A stretch of DNA of 64,000 bases from Rhabdophis nuchalis (GCA_039707465.1 CM077643.1:381796419-381860418), one strand, 5' to 3'; shown: positions 10,701 to 19,721, counted from the stretch's first letter. Numbers and translations: made by a program. The notes: generated by a model not told the origin, from the sequence alone.

Positions 10701-11312
10701 TTAACAATGCTGGTTGAGGAATTCTGGGAGTTGAAGTTCATGCATCTTAAAGGTGCCAAGGTTGAGAAACACTGCTATAAAAGCATAGGAGGATTCAGAA
10801 AGAACAGGATATACAGAATAAAAGAATGAAGATGGTATATACCAGGGGTCTGCAAAGTTGGCTCTTTTAACACTGGTGGACTTCAATTCCCAGAATTCCC
10901 CAGGCATCCCTTGCTGGCTGGGGAATTCTGGGAGTTGAAGCCCACCAGTCTTAAAAGAGCCAACTTTGCAGACCCCTCGTATATACAACACGAGTACAAG
11001 TGTTATAAGCTTCATATCACTTGTGCCTTCTGCGGTGCTATTTCTTTGGGGAGAAGCCTTGCTTTACTTTGCACTGGCAAGGTTCAATATTTCTGTTCCC
11101 TAAGGAAGCCTATCAGAGCAAAGGAGCAGAAACAGTTTTAGAGGTGTCTCGTGATTTTACACTCTTCTCCACCCATTTCTTCCCCATTAGCTGTACTGAG
11201 CTCCCTTCGCCAGCTGAGTGTTTCAACTTCGATCCTGACCAACCCATCTGGCATCCCAGAACAGGCTACTCAAGCAGTGACAGGAACAAGTACCATCGAT
11301 GGATCTTCCTAG
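4656..11312 (+). CDS. MLXIPL: MLXIPL (ChREBP), C-terminal exons, 5' part outside or unrecognised
   Basis: This is a basic helix-loop-helix leucine-zipper transcription factor of the Mondo family. With MLX it binds carbohydrate-response elements and activates glycolytic and lipogenic genes, moving from cytoplasm to nucleus. Coding exons are 4656-4729, 6836-7001, 7217-7317, 8770-8889, 9148-9275, 9476-9599, 9829-9958 and 11191-11312. All have AG/GT borders and compatible phases. The translated order is a Pro/Ser-rich linker, then the motif LLVPKMERLSPTP, the basic region and helix 1 (HISAEQKRRFNIKLGFDTLH), helix 2 with the zipper, and the dimerisation/cytoplasmic-localisation tail (NWKFWVFSII, RPLFESFNGMV, LEQYCSLPALRP). 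It ends in TAG at 11310-11312. Similarity to human MLXIPL, as recalled, is strong and continuous from exon 8770 on. The glucose-sensing N-terminus is not in the recognised part. MLXIPL is preferred over the paralogue MLXIP because of the LVPK.ERLSP and C-terminal sequences. Confidence 0.93.
4804..5502 (-). mobile_element. Short ORF1-only L1-like retroposon, copy 1
   Basis: Read on the minus strand, the insertion (4822-5484) starts abruptly just upstream of a 70-codon frame (stop near 5248). That frame resembles an L1 ORF1p C-terminal domain: a PDGMLIFWEG strand, then an EAEAFLNKHSS helix, an acidic linker and RLRSQK at the end. A 3' UTR follows directly, with AATAAAATCTC and an A-tail near 4822; there is no ORF2 remnant. 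It is flanked by an identical 18-bp target duplication (taagataaagtgcttcta, 4804-4821 and 5485-5502). A hairpin MITE lies inside it. It lies in an MLXIPL intron, antisense to the gene. Confidence 0.65.
4881..5015. mobile_element. Hairpin hAT MITE nested in the L1-like retroposon
   Basis: A near-perfect inverted repeat with termini CAGGGGTCTGCAAAG / CTTTGCAGACCCCTG. The flanking duplications are identical (gaataggg at 4873-4880 and 5016-5023). It sits in the 3' UTR of the retroposon 4822-5484 and is therefore younger than it. Confidence 0.9.
5609..5698 (+). mobile_element. CR1 LINE 3' tail
   Basis: The sequence TTTCCTGCCTAGGCAGGGGGTTGGACTAGAAGACCTTC, followed by TCCCTTCCATTTCTGTTATTCTATTCTATG, is the conserved 3' end of a reptile CR1 LINE. 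Only about 90 bp remain. Confidence 0.8.
5877..6388 (-). mobile_element. L2-clade LINE 3' fragment
   Basis: A minus-strand L2 fragment. It has the CACCGCCCTGAGTCCTTCGGGAGTAGGG motif near the 3' end and, further 5', a broken coding segment ending at GGAGCGCTTTAAAGATGG, the same region seen in the other copies. It carries frameshifts and is diverged. Confidence 0.8.
6492..6645. mobile_element. hAT-like MITE of the GGTGGGTT family, degraded
   Basis: It begins CAGCGGTGGGCTTCC and ends GAAACCCACCTC, with an inner TACTACCGGTTCCC and a GGTTCGCCCGATCC...CCGGCCG segment. The same termini and inner ACCGGTTCG words recur at 46111-46438, 58261-58495 and 58818-59092. No clear target duplication was found for this copy. 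Confidence 0.55.
6836..7001 (+). CDS. MLXIPL: MLXIPL exon with LVPKMERLSP motif
   Basis: This exon of 166 bp lies between TTTCTGTAG and GTGAGTC. It encodes 55 codons plus one base, rich in Ser and Pro (ELSPQLSPISSPSQS), and ends with SLLVPKMERLSPTPIC. The last part matches the human LVVPKAERLSPPAPSG segment as recalled. The phase-1 end joins the next exon to form an Ala codon. Confidence 0.85.
7056..7136 (+). mobile_element. L2 3' terminal fragment
   Basis: A short piece with TCCCTTCGGGGAGAGGGGGCGATCTAGAAGTCCAATAAATAATAATAATAATAAT. It is the very end of the L2 3' UTR with its AAT repeat tail, in an MLXIPL intron. Confidence 0.75.
7217..7317 (+). CDS. MLXIPL: MLXIPL exon upstream of the bHLH
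   Basis: The exon follows a long C-run and CCCAG, and ends before GTAAGG. It reads two bases plus 33 codons, including QGPPVSLEGLVSSPLY and ending RTEPSK. It corresponds to the variable segment before the basic region. Both phases fit the neighbouring exons. Confidence 0.8.
7846..8100. mobile_element. Degraded Tigger-like MITE
   Basis: It begins CAGGTAGTCCTCAACTTATAACCATTCAAA and continues with TTACGACCATCACAG and TTCGCTTAATGACC. These words belong to the CAGGTAGTCCTCGACTTACGACC family that is complete at 54646-55025. The right end is lost. Confidence 0.5.
8411..8495. mobile_element. Hairpin hAT MITE, internally deleted
   Basis: The termini are CAGGGGTTCCCAAAC and TTGGGAACCCCTG. Most of the right arm is missing. 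The flanking 8-bp duplications are identical (atctaacg at 8403-8410 and 8496-8503), so the deletion was internal or arose before insertion. Confidence 0.85.
8770..8889 (+). CDS. MLXIPL: MLXIPL exon, basic region and helix 1
   Basis: A 40-codon exon between CCTGCCAG and GTGAGTG. It encodes the DNA-binding basic region and helix 1 (RIIHISAEQKRRFNIKLGFD) and the loop (LVSTLSAQPSLK). The His, Glu and Arg residues expected to contact the E-box half-sites are present. It is almost identical to the recalled human sequence. Confidence 0.97.
9148..9275 (+). CDS. MLXIPL: MLXIPL exon, helix 2 and zipper
   Basis: This 128-bp exon lies between CTCTGCAG and GTAGGCC. It encodes helix 2 (ISKATTLKKTAEYICKLQQE) and the leucine zipper (ERATLQDEAQRLRDQIEELN). 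The last Asn codon is split across the intron, as in the human gene. Confidence 0.97.
9476..9599 (+). CDS. MLXIPL: MLXIPL exon, C-terminal domain part 1
   Basis: It starts after TTTCTTTAG and ends before GTATCC. It encodes CQQQLPDTGVPITRQRFDQM and MFDEYVRL...NWKFWV, the conserved dimerisation and cytoplasmic-localisation domain of Mondo and MLX proteins. Confidence 0.96.
9829..9958 (+). CDS. MLXIPL: MLXIPL exon, C-terminal domain part 2
   Basis: It starts after TTCCATCAG and ends before GTGAGTC. It encodes FSIIMRPLFESFNGMVSTTS and TSLAWLEQYCSLPALRP. A Thr codon is split with the last exon. Confidence 0.96.
10105..10610. mobile_element. Unclassified repeat-like insertion in MLXIPL intron
   Basis: The segment begins TCTATATAGTTCTACTAG, continues with ACCCGTGCTTCACTACGGAACTATAG and ends near TTTATATATACAGTATAG. 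CCCGTGCTTCRCTACGG is a motif I associate with non-autonomous DNA elements (Helitron-like starts), but no hairpin plus CTRR end was found. The class stays open. Confidence 0.35.
10708..10783. mobile_element. Half of a hairpin hAT MITE
   Basis: Only the right arm remains: GGAATTCTGGGAGTTGAAGT through GCCAAGGTTGAGAAACACTG. It is of the CAGTGTTTCTCAACC sub-family. Confidence 0.75.
10843..10978. mobile_element. Hairpin hAT MITE in the last MLXIPL intron
   Basis: Near-perfect arms with termini CAGGGGTCTGCAAAG / CTTTGCAGACCCCTC; the last base is mutated. The flanking 8-bp duplications are identical (gtatatac at 10835-10842 and 10979-10986). Confidence 0.88.
11191..11312 (+). CDS. MLXIPL: MLXIPL terminal coding exon
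   Basis: The exon follows TTCCCCATTAG. It encodes VLSSLRQLSVSTSILTNPSG and IPEQATQAVTG, then a lineage-specific short tail ending GSS and a TAG stop at 11310-11312. The human protein has a similar IPEQATRAVTE near its end, so the length is normal. Confidence 0.95.
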
Positions 11313-11521
11313 CCCCAAAATGGGATGCCAACCAGAGAATGACATCTGCCAGAGGATTCATTCCTTCAGAAGAGCTACGTTTATGAAACAACTGATTGAT
11401 TGGTTCTCTGCAGGAAGCTTATAGAAGCCTCTTCTGTGTTGACTTTTTCTCCAAAGTTTTTCTAACTCAAAAGCTATCTGGACCAGCCTTCTCTCCCAAC
11501 CTGGCCAACGAAACATAAGTG

Positions 11522-11560
11522 ATTAAACTATAAGATCTGTGTGTGGCCTGTGTGCTTTCT
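11522..11560 (+). terminator. MLXIPL: Candidate MLXIPL polyadenylation signal
   Basis: ATTAAA at 11522-11527 lies 210 bp after the stop. It is followed by the GT-rich TGTGTGTGGCCTGTGTG at about 11538-11554, as expected for a cleavage site near 11540. Confidence 0.6.
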
Positions 11561-11837
11561 CTTGTTAGGCTTAGCTGACACCTTCCAATTTATACATTAC
11601 TGATTCATATAGGTGTGTAGATCTTCAGCCCTCCATAGTACTTTTTCTGGCTTCAGTTCAGAATTACTTAGAATTACTGTAGATCCACTTTGGAAGTCCA
11701 ACAGGAAAAAAAGGTGACATCGGGGCATCTTTTAGGCTTTGTGAAGTTATGTAACCTCACAGGGCATACACAAGTGCAGGTACATCCCTAAAAAAATTAT
11801 ACCTGTGAAGGTATATTGGGGGGACTGGATGATTGGG

Positions 11838-12255
11838 GGACTGGAGACTAAAACATATGAAGAACGGTTGCAGGAACTGGGTCTGTCTAGTTTATTGAAA
11901 AGAAGGACTAGGGGAGACATGATAGCAGTGTTCCAATATCTCAGGGGTTGCCACAAAGAAGAGGGAGTCAAGCTGTTCTCCAAAGCACCTGAGGGCAGAA
12001 CAAGAAGCAATGGGTGGAAACTAATCAAGGAGAGAAGCAACTTAGAACTGAGGAGAAATTTCCTGACAGTTAGAACAATTAATCAGTGGAACAGCTTGCC
12101 TCCAGAAGTTGTGAATGCTCCAACACTGGAAGTCTTTAAGAAGTTGTTGGATGGCCATTTGTCTGAAATGGTATAGGGTTTCCTGCCTAGGCAGGGAGTT
12201 GGACTAGATGACCTCCAAGGTCCCTTCCAACTCTGCTATTGTATTGTATTGTATT
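11838..12255 (+). mobile_element. CR1 LINE 3' end
   Basis: An open frame (about 11860-12176) encodes the C-terminus of CR1 ORF2p: LQELGLSSLLKRRTRGDMIA, FQYLRG, RTRSNGWKLIKERSNLELR, then WNSLPPEVV and LEVFKKLLDGHLSEMV. The conserved 3' UTR follows (TTTCCTGCCTAGGCAGGGAG, CCCTTCCAACTCTGC) and ends in TATTG repeats. It is 5'-truncated but little degraded. Confidence 0.85.
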
Positions 12256-12842
12256 TTAAGGGAGTCATATTTCAGTTCCTGTTTACTACATTATTATCAC
12301 TGCTTGTCTTTACTGAGGGGAGACAGTTACAACTTCAATTATGTTTTTACCTTCTTCCCATTTTCCAAGAATATACATTGCTCCAAAGCCACTTATAGCT
12401 CAGGGTTGAATTGTGGATACTTAGTGCTATCGGAGCTTGGTTGTTTCCTTGCAGAGGTTTCACTGCACTTCATTGATCTTTGATAAAAACATCTGCAAGA
12501 AAACAATGCTTAGAGAGCACCAAGGATCCACAATGATATACACTATTTTTAATTTCCCCCTTCTGCTTGATCTTAGCATTGCGATTCAGAGGAATATTGC
12601 TTCTGCAGTAGAAGTCCTATTTGAAACATAATTGGCAGTACGACTGGGGTGTCATTGTAAGATCCATCTTATCCCATTTTTCCAATGAAGGCAAAACAGG
12701 ATCTTTTGAAAGACCACCAGCCAGAATAAAATCAAAAATTTCTACTATGGGTGCCCCAAAGGTTTATCGTCTCTCAATATTGTTCCAACTAGCAGAAGAG
12801 CTAAGGTCCAGGTACTAGTCACGCAACAATTTGTCACCTGGA
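12256..12842. other. No gene or clear repeat seen
   Basis: AT-rich sequence between the CR1 and L2 insertions. It has short open frames without recognisable motifs. Confidence 0.5.
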
Positions 12843-14304
12843 GGAAATTGACTATCTAGACCCGCGCCAGTCTGGCTTCCGGCCCGGTCACAGCACTGAG
12901 ACGGCATTGGTCGCGTTGGTAGATGATCTCTGGAGGGCCAAAGATGGGGGTTGTTCCTCCATCCTGGTCGTATTAGACCTCTCGGCGGCTTTCGATACCA
13001 TCGACCATAGTATCCTATTGCATCGACTGGAGGGGTTGGGGGTTAGGGGCACCGTTTTACGGTGGTTCTCCTCCTACCTCTCCGATCGATCGCAATTTGT
13101 GTTGGCAGGGGGGCTTAGGTCGACCTCGAGACCCCTCACATGCGGGGTTCCTCAGGGGTCGGTCCTCTCACCACTCCTGTTCAACATATATATGAAACCG
13201 CTGGGTGAGATCATCCGTGGCTTTGGGGTGGAGTACCATCTGTACACTGATGATACTCAGTTGTACATATCTACCCCAAACCACCCCAACGATGCCGTTG
13301 AAGTGATGTCCCGATGTTTGGAAGCCGTGCGGAGCTGGATGGGAAGGAACAGATTCAGACTCAACCCATCCAAGACCGAGTGGCTGTGGTTTCCGGCGCC
13401 CCGGTACAACCAGTTGATCCCATCACTGGCCATAGGGGGTGAACTTCTAGGGCACGCAACTTAGGCGTCCTCCTAGATACTCGGCTGTCTATGGAAGATC
13501 ATGTGACGGCCGTGGCTAAGGGGGCATTCTGCCAGGTTCGCCTGGTACGCCAGTTGCGGCCCCTATTGGACCGGAACGCCCTTCGCACAGTCACTCATGC
13601 GCTCGTGACTTCCCGACTAGACTACTGTAACACTCTCTACATGGGGCTCCCCTTGAGGTGCACCCGACGACTACAGCTAGTCCAGAATACGGCTGCGCGG
13701 GTAATTATGGGTACCTCCAGGTACTCCCACGTAACACCGCTCCTGCGCGAGCTGCACTGGCTACCTGTGGCCTTTCGGGTGCGCTTCAAGGTGTTGATTA
13801 CCATCTTTAAAGTGCTCCATGGCACGGGTCCTAGCTAGCTGCATGGTCGTATCCTACCCCACACATCCCTTCGACCGATTCGCTCACACAGAGAGGGACT
13901 TCTCCAGGTGCCGTCCTCCTGGCAATGCCAACAGGCGGCTCCCAGGGGAAGGTCCTTCTCTGTGGCGGGCCCAACCCTCTGGAATGACCTACCCCCCGAG
14001 CTTAGATCTACTACGGACCTCCGCTCCTTCCGTCAACAATTAAAGACCCATCTTTTCTAGCAGGCCAGCCTGGCCTAACCTAATCTACCGTACCAGCCTA
14101 ATTGTAGTAAATATTACCTAATTGGGTTTTTACGTTATAAATTTAAACGAGATATTTTAACACAGGGTAAAACATTTAATTGAGTTTTATTATTTATAAT
14201 TGTTATATATGTATATGCTCTTAAATTCTTGTACACCGCCCCGAGTCTCTTTGGAGAGAGGGGGCGGTCAATAAATCCAAATAAATAAATAAATAAATAA
14301 ATTT
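12843..14304 (+). mobile_element. L2-clade LINE, reverse transcriptase half and 3' UTR
   Basis: The frame 12907-13464 encodes reverse transcriptase blocks LDLSAAFDTIDHSILLHRLE, LTCGVPQGSVLSPLLFN, and a catalytic box reading YTDD where YADD is expected. A frameshift near 13460 moves the thumb/C-terminal part (RLDYCNTLYMGLPLRCTRRL, LLRELHWLPVAFRVRFK) to another frame at 13491-13838, with a further break near 13838. The 3' UTR ends with CACCGCCCCGAGTCTC and an AAATAAAT tail. There is no endonuclease domain, so the copy is 5'-truncated and dead. Confidence 0.88.
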
Positions 14305-14582
14305 CAGATCACCATCTGAATAGTACAAATAAGCCAGCAAAGCAACTTTTGTCAGTAAACTGCACGACAAATCCAGGGAGAGGGCCACTTAATATAAAAG
14401 AGGCCACACTATGGACAAGCAGACGGCTGGAGAAAATTCCAGGCCCTTGTGCTTTTTCCTTTTCCTCGCATTTGTTTCTTTCCTCCAGCATCAGCATATC
14501 TGAGTTCCCAACAATATAGCCTTGATACTTGACATTAACGGGACGTGAAAGGAGCTCTTAACTTTTGACAAACATTCATTCA

Positions 14583-15076
14583 CTGTTCTGGCTTAGCTGG
14601 AGTGTGTTTGCTGAGCCAGGCGGATAAACTCCACGCTTCGGGATTTCTCTCAGATCAAATTTTATTTATCAGGCATTCTTAATAGCAAAACTTACACTTC
14701 CGTGTTAAGATACATCTGAATATACTGGCCTGTCCCGTCACATGGTGTGAGAAAACTGTGGCTTTCTATTTCCTCTGATGAGCAGAGGTAATGAAAGGAG
14801 ATGTGTGCGTGTGTATACACCATTCCAGATAACAAAGGGAGACTCAGAGAGCGACTGGTAATAAATTGCTTTTCCCGGGCAGAAAACCCCGGTACCCAAT
14901 GAGGGAGCACAGATGTGGTCACGTGTCATGGAACTACATTTCCCACAAGGCATCTCTGCCTACATTACCCATAAAGTGGCTGCATTTCTCATGAGGTAGC
15001 TGCAATTCCCATGAGGTAGTTTCTTAAAGGAGACAGTTCTTAATTCCTACACTAGCTAAATACTGTTGAGACAGCA
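14583..15076 (-). repeat. BEL/Pao 3' LTR
   Basis: It runs on the plus strand from CTGTTCTGGCTTAGC to TGTTGAGACAGCA and matches the LTR at 18494-18944 along its whole length with small indels and substitutions. On the minus strand it begins TGCTGTCTCAACAG. Next to it, inside the element, is a G-rich tract (GGCGGGGAGTA on the minus strand) that could be the polypurine primer. Confidence 0.88.
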
Positions 15077-15308
15077 TACTCCCCGCCTGGAATTTATAAA
15101 TTCCATTACCTACTAACTTATAACTAAAGGCGAACAAAGGTAGGGCATAAAACAATTTGATTATCTAATTAACTAAGATAAAACGCAAACTTAACTAACT
15201 AATTAACTGAGCATACAAATCTACCTAACTGGTTAACTGAGTTACACAAAGCATAGCATCAAACAGTGCAAACAATCATGCAAACACAGAGCATGCAAAG
15301 CTTGAGGT

Positions 15309-15947
15309 TCAATATTCTAGTTCAGTCTTTCGTAGCAGCAGTACTAGGTCAGCGATGGGTCTGGTGTAGAGCTTCTTGGTGGAAGTCTGCTGTCCGCAAC
15401 CTGACTCCAGCTGCTTCACAACTTGAACTTTCACCTGGCGAATTAGTCCATCGGAACCGGGTAGGGTTTGGTCCACAAGTCCCATTGGCCACGAGTTCCT
15501 AGGCGCATCCTTGTCTTTTAGCAGGACAAGGTCTCCTTCTTCAAGGTTGGGCTGTTTGCTCTGCCATTTGCTACGATCTTGCAGGGAGAGTAAATACTCC
15601 TGCTTCCAGCACTTCCAGAATGTGTTAGCGAGCAGTTGGACTTGTCTCCATTGTTGTTTGTACATGTCCTTGGGAACAAAATTCCCTGCTGGCGGCGGCC
15701 AGTCGCCTGTCTTCTGGGTCAGCAGGGCGGCTGGGCTGAGGATAATTGGGTTTTCAGGATCCATACGAACTGGACCCAAAGGTTGAGAATTGATGCTGGC
15801 TGCCACCTCTGCCATGAGGGTGGTAAGAATCCTGTGTGTTAGTGTGGGTGTCTTTGCCAACATTGAGTTCAGGATTCTGTGGGCTATACCTATCAGACAC
15901 TGCCAGGCTCCTCCCATATGGGATGTTGGGGAGGGTTGAATGTCCAT
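15309..15947 (-). pseudogene. BEL/Pao integrase C-terminal part
   Basis: A 212-codon open frame holding the end of the integrase domain (HMGGAWQCLIG, then LMAEVAASINSQPL) and the C-terminal region with LEEGDLVLLKDKD. The position where the family has the catalytic Glu (HxGGxWE) reads Gln here. Its start overlaps the upstream core in another frame (one frameshift). Confidence 0.75.
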
Positions 15948-16330
15948 ACGCGGGTCTTCCGGTAGCCCTTGATTGCTGGATCTAGGCGTTCATTTTCACC
16001 TATCTTCAGTTCTTTGCAGGCACCTATGAAGTTTGTCCCACGGACGGATCTAAACACCTTGAGCAGTCCTCTGTGCGCTAGAAACTGCCTTACAGCGTTG
16101 ATGAAAAAGGAACTGTCGATAGATTCAATGACTTCAATATGGACAGCTCTAACGCTGAGACATGTGAAAAGTACTGCCCAACGTTTGTGGTTAGTTTGTC
16201 CTCCCTTGGTCCGATGGGAAGATATGGACCAGGGGCCAAAAACGTCTAAACCTACATTGGTGAAAAGAGGCTCGATACTAATGCCACTCCTGATATGAGA
16301 GATTTCCATGTGGAGAAGTATTCGAAGCAA
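15893..16330 (-). pseudogene. BEL/Pao integrase catalytic core, broken
   Basis: This 145-codon frame contains the first catalytic Asp in NVGLDVFGPW, the conserved TCLSVRAVHIEV strand and RGTNFIGA. The second catalytic Asp, normally in SDRGTNF, is replaced by Val. The end of the frame covers WTFNPP in a different frame from the downstream part. Confidence 0.75.
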
Positions 16331-16538
16331 GTTAAAGCAAAGGGGCGGTTAGGGGGTAATCTCCTTGTCTCCTTTATTGTCATTGACAAGCACATGACTA
16401 GGACAGTGGGCTTCTTGTCCTGTCTGGGAGACTTCTTGGGTACTTCTGGTCGTACATCAGCGTCACTATCTGGGTCTTGAAGCTCGTCTTGTTCTGCAAC
16501 ATCGGAGTGTTTGGGCGAGCCAGGAACTCTGGGCCCTT

Positions 16539-17018
16539 CTACCAGGTTAAATCTGCTAATTGAGACACAAGAACAGATTGTGTGGCGTGGTCAGCTGGAT
16601 TTTGATCTGTTGGTACATACCGCCATTGCTCTGGGTTTGAGGATTTTCTGATCCTATCTACTCTATTACTGACATAGACATAAAAGCGTCTGTTTTGATT
16701 GCGGATGTAACCTAGCACCACCTTGCTGTCTCTGTAGAAGGTGGTGGTTTGTAGCTCAAGGTCTATCTCCTTCATTATTAGCTCTGCAATCTTCACAGCC
16801 AGCACAGCGCCGCAGAGTTCCAACCTTGGCACGGTGTGGCCATGTGTTGGTGCTAGTTTCGCCTTTTCCATGACGAAACCAACGTGAACTTCATTCTCCC
16901 TGCCGTAGACCCTGAGGTATGCTACAGCTGCTATCACCTTTGTTGATGCGTCTGAGAATATATGCAGTTCTTTCTTCGTTGCGGCTGTGGGCGAAGTGGG
17001 AACGTACATGCGCTGCAC
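16539..17018 (-). pseudogene. BEL/Pao RNase H domain
   Basis: A 159-codon frame with the RNase H start HIFSDASTKVIAAVAYLR, the VPRLELCGAVLAVKIAELI helix, a YRDSKVVLGYI strand and WRYVPTDQNPADHAT. The catalytic Asp and Glu positions look preserved in this domain. Confidence 0.8.
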
Positions 17019-17096
17019 CTGAGCACTCTGGAGACAACTCAGGGAGTCTCGCCATGTCTCCCACTCTTGTTTCTGCTCTGGTGGAATTGGCTCGTC

Positions 17097-17470
17097 CTAA
17101 TCTTTGGTGTTTTGGGAGAGTGTGCGCAGCAGGAGCCTCCCTTGGATCGTTACAGGAACGGCAGACCCTAAAGGGTCAAACAGGGTGTTTACGGTTGACA
17201 GGACTCCTCTTCTTGGGAAAGGGGTCTTCTGAGCTGGGGATTTGAAGGTGAAGATATCCTTCTTCAAGTCCCAGCAGAGGCCGAGACTGTGTTGGATGAA
17301 GGAGGTATACAGAGCTGCTGTAACTTCTTCCAAGGACTCTCATGCCTTTGGAAAAGCCTTCCCCATTCCTCCATGAAGTTTGATTGCTTAATCGGCATGG
17401 GTTTCCTATGTTGTCTTAGATCATAGGCTATCTGATGTATTTCTGTATTTTCTGGTAGTTGGATATCCAA
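17097..17470 (-). pseudogene. BEL/Pao RT-connection fragment
   Basis: Two overlapping minus-strand frames encode DLRQHRKPMPIKQSNFMEEW, then LGLCWDLKKDIFTFKSPAQK, RRGVLSTVNTLFDPLG and VPVTIQGRLLL. These belong to the segment after the BEL reverse transcriptase palm. The palm itself, with its YxDD box, is not present. Confidence 0.75.
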
Positions 17471-17610
17471 TTATAGGTTTTGGATGATCAATTCTGAGTC
17501 TATGGTGGGTTCAGCCATGTGGATCGGCATGTCTGACCCTTCTGCCATGACTAGAAAGATTCTATCACTAGGATTAGTTCAGAAAATTTCTTGAATATGT
17601 TATGAATTCT

Positions 17611-17826
17611 TTGAGTTCAATTCCCCTTTTGGCTGCTAGGGAGTGGTGTGAGACTTTGGAGATGCGGGTGCAGTTGATTTGTCGGCCACTAGGGAGCGTT
17701 GCAAAACTTTGTAGACGTTATTTGAGTTCAATTCCCTTTATGGCCACTAGGTTGCGTTGCAAGACTTTGGAGATGCGGATGCAATTCGCTTTTCGGCCAC
17801 TAGGGGGCAATTTGCTTGCCTAAGTT
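17611..17826. repeat. 110-bp tandem duplication with four CTCF-like cores
   Basis: Two units (about 17611-17720 and 17721-17826) both start TTTGAGTTCAATTCCC and include AGACTTTGGAGATGCGG. Each unit holds two versions of a GGCCACTAGGGGGC-type word, at 17631, 17684, 17742 and 17795, spaced 53, 58 and 53 bp. The last one fits the known CTCF core best. The repeat lies in the leader/gag part of the BEL element. Confidence 0.8.
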
Positions 17827-18493
17827 TGGAGTTATTGGTAATGGTGTTATCCTGGAATTTGACCACCTAAACTAGCCTCTCCAACTTCAGAATTGCCCAA
17901 GGGCTTGTCTTCACCCCGAATTCAGTTAGGATAGCTAGCTCAATGTCTTCTGTCGGATATATGCCTTCCTTCAATAACTCACAAAATAGCAATGTCAACA
18001 AAGGCACATTTCAATCTTCCATTAGAAACTGCATCTATTGTGTGGCTTTGTTTACTTGCTAACTACGATGACCCTCTTACTGCTCCTGGTTGCTATGACG
18101 ACTCATCTACAAAATTCAAAGGAGTGGAGGGGGGGGGGGTCCGGCTCTGGTCACTGACCCCTTTCACACTCAAGTTTCGTTTCCATGGAGATTTACGACT
18201 GTTGCTTCAGCTTTAACCGATGGAGAGTAAATCTTAACGTTGCGGGTGGAAAATCCTGGCAGCTGCCTCTCAACCAAAATGCAAACAAAGGTCTGAGCTC
18301 AACTTTAAAGCCTTTTTTTTTTTACTTCGGGGCACAGAGAGGAAGACAAAGGCACGCAGGGGATTAGAATCATTCAAAGACGTTTTCACTCCGAGGAGGG
18401 TAAACAACGCTTAGCACTTCTTAATGAAGAGAAATATAGTCACGCACAGATTTTTCACTTCAGGGAACTAAAAATCACACAAGGTTTTCTCAC

Positions 18494-18944
18494 TGTTCTG
18501 ACTCAGCTGGAGTGTGTTTGCTGAGCCAGGCAGATAAACTCCACGCTTCTCAGATCAAGTTTTATTATCAGGCATTCTTAATAGCAAAACTTACACTTCC
18601 GTGTTAAAATACATCTGAATATCCTGGCCCGTCCCGTTACATGGTGTGAGAAAACCGTGGCTTTCTATTTCCCCTGATGAGCGGAGGTAATGAGAGGAGA
18701 TATGTGTGTGTGCATACGCGACTGGTAATACATTGATTTTCCCGGGCAGAAAACCCCGGTACCCAATGAGGGAGCACAGATGTGGTCACGTGTCATTGGA
18801 ACTCCATTTCCCATAAGGCATCTCTGCCTACATTACCCATAAAGTGGCTGCATTTCCCATGAGGTAGCTGCAATTCCCATGAGGTAGTTTCTTAAAGGAG
18901 ACAGTTCTTAATTCCTGCACTAGCTAAATACTGTTGAGACAGCA
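18494..18944 (-). repeat. BEL/Pao 5' LTR
   Basis: This is the partner of the LTR at 14583-15076, slightly shorter because of two internal deletions (around the CTTCGGGATTTCTCTCAG and GTGTATACACC parts). It ends GAGACAGCA and is followed by the cattca target duplication. Confidence 0.88.
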
Positions 18945-19612
18945 CATTCAACTATAATAGACTACACATCACCCCACTAAATTTCTAGTAGCTGTCGGGT
19001 CTGCCTTTGTTCAAGTCCCAAGAAAGAAACCCCCCAACTGTGAAGTGGTATATAAGTCTAAACACTATTGCTACCAGTACAGTACCCCTTGCATTTTTAC
19101 CCATAAATACTTTTAAAAAATACATTAAGGGAATATCACACACCCTTGTTTTACTTACTCCATGCTCAATGCTAAACCATTAAATTACACATTCAGTTTC
19201 TTTACTTCCATCACATATTACTCTTACTTCATTCAGCAACCAAATTTCAAAATGTTTGAGTGCTTTCATTAAAACCAATAAATGTAAAATAAATGGGTTA
19301 CAGGTGCCTATTGATCTCGTTAGTTTATATTCAACCAGAGATGGACAAATGACCCTGCAAGTAGAATTTTTTTTCTTTGTTCCTCCCCCACAACTTTGGA
19401 GTAAAAAGGTCAAGTATTTATAAGAGAAGATAAATCTAGTTTTTCTCATCTAACCATGACTGAAAAGAACCAAGACTCCCTTACTTTGTTTTCAGACCCA
19501 GGATCTTCTCCCTGAATAATCTGTGAAGTCTTCAAGTAACACTTAATGCAAATATAATCTAATTACTGCCCACCTCAATGGCCACAACACTGCTATAATT
19601 CAAGGTTTAAGC

Positions 19613-19721
19613 CAGGGATGTCCAAACTTGGGAACTTTAAGACTTGTGGACCATAGCTGGCTGGGGAATTCTGGGAGTTGAAGTCCACAAGTCTTAAAGT
19701 TCCCAAGTTTGGACATCCCTG
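19613..19721. mobile_element. Hairpin hAT MITE with shortened left arm
   Basis: Termini CAGGGATGTCCAAAC / GTTTGGACATCCCTG. The left arm lacks about 30 bp. The flanking duplications are identical (gtttaagc at 19605-19612 and 19722-19729). A separate right-arm fragment lies at about 19752-19808. Confidence 0.88.

Larger units (their letters stand above)
14583..18944 (-). mobile_element. BEL/Pao LTR retrotransposon, internally deleted
   Basis: Two LTRs of about 490 and 450 bp flank 3.4 kb of internal sequence, and the whole is bracketed by cattca (14577-14582 and 18945-18950). Minus-strand frames give, in order, the RT-connection segment (WDLKKDIFTFKSP, LSTVNTLFDPLG; 17097-17470), RNase H (HIFSDAS..., PRLELCGAVLA; 16539-17018), integrase core (16330-15893) and integrase C-terminal part (15947-15309). 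Gag, protease, most of RT and the zinc-binding part of integrase are missing or unreadable. The order and motifs are diagnostic for BEL/Pao rather than Gypsy. Stops, frameshifts and lost catalytic residues show it is inactive. Confidence 0.88.
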
